A stretch of 16,121 nt of DNA from Candidatus Woesebacteria bacterium (GTDB taxonomy: Bacteria; Patescibacteriota; Microgenomatia; UBA1400; MFAQ01), in assembly GCA_020052895.1 (NCBI GenBank), contig JAGVOE010000060.1, positions 1-16,121 of the forward strand. Reading direction: 5' to 3'. The notes beneath the pieces are model-generated. The model was not told the DNA's origin, ran no database searches, and saw only the letters and a list, made by a program, of their open reading frames with translations. Positions 13,905 to 16,121 of the stretch are shown piece by piece; positions within the stretch are counted from its first letter, which is position 1; the number at the start of each line of letters is the position of its first letter. Made by a program: the position numbers and the translations under genes.

Positions 13905-14797
13905 TTGTCTAAAAACAACTTCACTAATATGTACAAATCATCTACTAAAAATATAGGTTGGATTATTAAGTTTTCAAGGATGTTGAGATTTTTTATATAA
14001 TATAGTTTCCTTGACCACAACCACGATAAGTGTCTAATTCTATCTTTGTTTTCACTGCTTCTCCCTGCAAAGTGAACTATTGTTGACTTATTTGAGTGAT
14101 AAATCTTAATTCCTGCTTTTTTTGCTCGTAAACAATAATCAACGTCTTCAAGATACATAAAATACCCTTGATCTAGATTACCTATTTTTTGTATCGTTTT
14201 GTTGGTTATCAACATATACCCACCCGTAACAACATCGACAGGAAAACATGATAGTCCTGAAGAATCGCTATCTAAATAATAAAAATAGTTGTGCCAATGG
14301 TCTGAATATAGAAGTTTCCTTAAATTGGTAAGATCAAATAGCCCAACCCATATATTTGGAAATCTAAAATAACTACCGTTTTGGAACCCCTCTTCGTTTA
14401 ACGTACTTCCTCCTGCAATCCCTGCTTTATTTTTTTGAATACAACGAATTAAATTAATTAATGAGTCTGGCCCCATGATGGTGTCTGGGTTGAGTAATAA
14501 AAAGTAATCTGACTTTTGGGCAATTTTTATTCCCAAATTTACTGCCTTAGCAAAGCCCAAATTCTTGCTATTACACACTAGTTGTATATTCTTATTCTGA
14601 ACGATTATATCTTTGATTTCATCTACGGTTTTGTCTTGAGAATTATTATCAATTACTATAATCCTACGATTGTAGGAATTTGGGAGATTGTTAATATGAA
14701 TTATTGAACGTAAGCAATTAGATATATACTTTTCGGAATTAAAAGTTACAATTATTATTGCTATGTATTTTTGAGTCACTTTATGTGAGGATAGCAT
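13901..14797 (-). CDS. GT2 family glycosyltransferase (AT-rich)
   Basis: This 298-aa rhamnosyltransferase-like GT2 has IIIVTFNS (14-21), IVIDNNSQDKT (47-57), NLGFAKAVNLGI (79-90), LLNPD (101-105, metal-binding), FPVDVVTGGYMLI (185-197), FMYLEDVDYCLR (213-224) and IVHFAGRSS (240-248). All the conserved blocks are intact. A C-terminal amphipathic or hydrophobic stretch (270-295) may touch the membrane. It is the first gene of the operon. Sampled sequence lines are near 28-30% GC against about 50% in the central operon, with many A/T-ending codons, so it looks recently acquired. The start is uncertain by a few codons because no Shine-Dalgarno is visible. Confidence 0.9.
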   Translation of the reverse strand: MLSSHKVTQKYIAIIIVTFNSEKYISNCLRSIIHINNLPNSYNRRIIVIDNNSQDKTVDEIKDIIVQNKNIQLVCNSKNLGFAKAVNLGIKIAQKSDYFLLLNPDTIMGPDSLINLIRCIQKNKAGIAGGSTLNEEGFQNGSYFRFPNIWVGLFDLTNLRKLLYSDHWHNYFYYLDSDSSGLSCFPVDVVTGGYMLITNKTIQKIGNLDQGYFMYLEDVDYCLRAKKAGIKIYHSNKSTIVHFAGRSSENKDRIRHLSWLWSRKLYYIKNLNILENLIIQPIFLVDDLYILVKLFLDK

Positions 14798-15515
14798 TAA
14801 TAATATTGTTTAACAATGAAAGCCTGCCCTCTTTCGTTTGTTGTTGTTATGTGTGGTGTTTGTTGTTCCATTTTTCTATCCCAGTTTGATCCTGGCTGGC
14901 GGAGACGTTTTTCTAGAAGAATTTAATGATCAAAATGTTGATTTGGTTCATTGGCAATCTAATCCTAACCCAAATGGGGTAATCGAGAGTATTAACAATG
15001 AGAATGTTAGACTCTCATCTCTTTACGGAAACTATTTTCCATATCTTTATATGAAAAATGTCCAAATTCCAGATACTAATTACTCAATTGAAATAAAATT
15101 TGGATTTTCTGGAAATCTTACATATGGAAATGGTCTTGTTTTCTCCGACTCTCTTGTAACAAATGGTACGCCATCCGACCTTGCACCAAAGGATTATGTG
15201 TTTGCCGTATGGACAACTTCTCCCACAACTGCCGCCATTATAACCACACTGTGTACTACAAATCTTCCAGATTGTACAAATGGTACGCCAGTTATATTAA
15301 CCTCTATTTCCTCAACTAATTGGAATACTTTAAGAGTTACCGAATCAAATGATCACTTTGTGATCACTGTCGGTAATTTGACTTTTGAAACAAAAGATAG
15401 CTCCAGAAAAATTTCTGATATTTGGATGGGTAATCCTCAAAAAACAAAGACTCCACAAAACTGGGCATCGATAAATGTTGATTATCTCTATATCAAAGAC
15501 ACTTCACCATTAAGA
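13905..15515. other. AT-rich segment, probable recombinational replacement
   Basis: By reading sample lines, GC is roughly 28-35% from about 13905 to 15515 and near 45-55% on both sides. The left break coincides with the end of the first operon gene. The right break coincides with the start of the hydrolase domain (VPVVIIPGYGG) inside the lipase gene. It therefore spans one gene and one protein domain. Boundaries are approximate. Confidence 0.5.
14805..14817. promoter_or_regulatory. Inverted repeat between divergent genes
   Basis: ATTGTT-T-AACAAT is a perfect 6-bp dyad with a one-base centre, filling most of the 18-bp gap between the divergent operon and lipase starts. Its right end overlaps the ATG at 14816. 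It could be an operator serving both genes. No good -35/-10 pair is visible for either direction, so promoters may lie inside the opposite coding sequence. Confidence 0.3.
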
Positions 15516-16121
15516 GTGCCGGTGGTGATTATTCCTGGGTATGGGGGGAGTTGGGATATTGGGGCGATATTGGCCGGAACAACGGGGAGTAATTGGGAGA
15601 TTCCCAGTTTTATCAAAAACTACGACGGCATCATCGAGTCGTTTAAAAATGCCGGCTTTGTGGAGGGCGCGGACCTGTTTGTTTTTCCTTACGATTGGCG
15701 AAAACCGCTCACCGATCTGGCAGACGATCTAAACGCTTTTGTCCTGAGTAAGAATTTGGCTGATAAGGTGGATCTAATTGGCCACAGTATGGGTGGCTTA
15801 GTAGCCCGTGCCTACGCTCAAAAATACGGAGTGAGCAAGGTGGATAAGGTGATGACCGTCGGATCACCACACCTAGGGGCGATCGAGACTTATGGTCTGT
15901 GGGAGGGAGCCAAAATTTGGGATGGGGCATGGTGGCAAAATGTCTTACTGGAGATCGCCACTGAGGTAAATAGACAGCTAGGTGAGACAAAGGTAGCGGC
16001 AGTTAGACGAGTTTCCCCTTCGATCAGCGACTTACTACCCACTTTCCCTTTTTTGATTGCTGAGGGCGAGGAAGTAGGGATTGATACTATGGCCCAAAAG
16101 AATACCTACTTAAAATCTTTA
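14816..16121 (+). CDS. Secreted LCAT-like lipase with lectin-like domain; frameshift, 3' end outside window
   Basis: One open frame runs from 14820 to the window edge. After a hydrophobic signal-like stretch (LFRLLLLCVVFVVPFFYPSL) come about 200 residues resembling a concanavalin/LamG-type jelly roll, ending SINVDYLYIKD. Next is an alpha/beta hydrolase: VPVVIIPGYGGS (from about 234), FPYDWR as in LCAT-type lipases, GHSMGG (322-327) with nucleophile Ser324, and VGSPHLG. The catalytic His is beyond the window. The ATG at 14816 is in another frame and hits a stop at TAA 14922-14924. Removing one A from the AAA after it would give MKPALFRLLLL, a proper signal peptide, so I infer a one-base insertion or a sequencing error. 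TTG 14838 is the only other reasonable start. Residue numbers assume the repaired frame. Confidence 0.75.

Noticed and set aside
14816..14924. Separate short protein from ATG 14816
   Set aside because: It would be a 36-residue Cys-rich peptide, whereas the adjacent frame gives a good signal peptide joined to a long conserved protein.
1..16121. Alternative code with UGA as glycine
   Set aside because: Several genes end at TGA in ATGA or GTGA overlaps, exactly where their families normally end.
1..16121. CRISPR array, rRNA or classical insertion sequence
   Set aside because: I found no regularly spaced repeats, no rRNA-like stretch and no transposase; the serine recombinase is of the integrase type.

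Overview
The window looks like a chromosome segment of a Candidate Phyla Radiation (Patescibacteria) bacterium, possibly of the Microgenomates type. This is an inference from several traits: genes packed with 4-19 nt overlaps, few Shine-Dalgarno sites, small GIY-YIG and helical accessory proteins, and a surface-glycan operon with none of the usual LPS genes. TGA is used as a normal stop (ATGA/GTGA overlaps), so this is not a lineage that reads UGA as glycine.

Left part (1-3280) is accessory DNA. It holds a DUF3800 gene running in from the left edge, a structured non-coding stretch, a tiny membrane protein, an 81-aa helical protein coupled to a large serine recombinase, and a complete tRNA-Gly(CCC) on the minus strand. 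The recombinase ORF (plus strand) enters the tRNA gene from its 3' end. A GIY-YIG nuclease ORF (minus strand) enters it from its 5' end. Both take their stop codons from tRNA sequence. About 320 bp further right is the 5' half of a second tRNA-Gly, cut after the first anticodon base and continuing directly into two GC-rich hairpins upstream of the GIY-YIG gene. I read this as an integrative element or nested mobile units targeting tRNA-Gly.

Middle (3331-4020) is a membrane-anchored protein with two extracellular Ig-like domains. Next (3998-14797) is a ten-gene minus-strand operon for a Wzx/Wzy-type surface polysaccharide. In transcription order it encodes GT2, GT4, flippase, methyltransferase, GT4, a GT2-SGNH fusion, an acyltransferase-3, a WaaE-like GT2, a GT-C membrane transferase and an O-antigen ligase/polymerase. 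The glycosyltransferases would build a lipid-linked oligosaccharide. The SGNH and acyltransferase-3 proteins would decorate it with acyl groups and the methyltransferase may methylate it. The flippase would export it, and the GT-C and ligase proteins would work on the outer face. No initiating phosphoglycosyltransferase or sugar-nucleotide synthesis gene lies in the window.

Right end (14816-16121) is divergent from the operon: a secreted LCAT-like lipase/esterase with an N-terminal lectin-like domain, cut by the window edge and with an apparent frameshift in its signal peptide. Base composition drops sharply from about 13905 to about 15515. That covers the promoter-proximal GT2 and the lectin-like domain of the lipase, and suggests a segment replaced by recombination.
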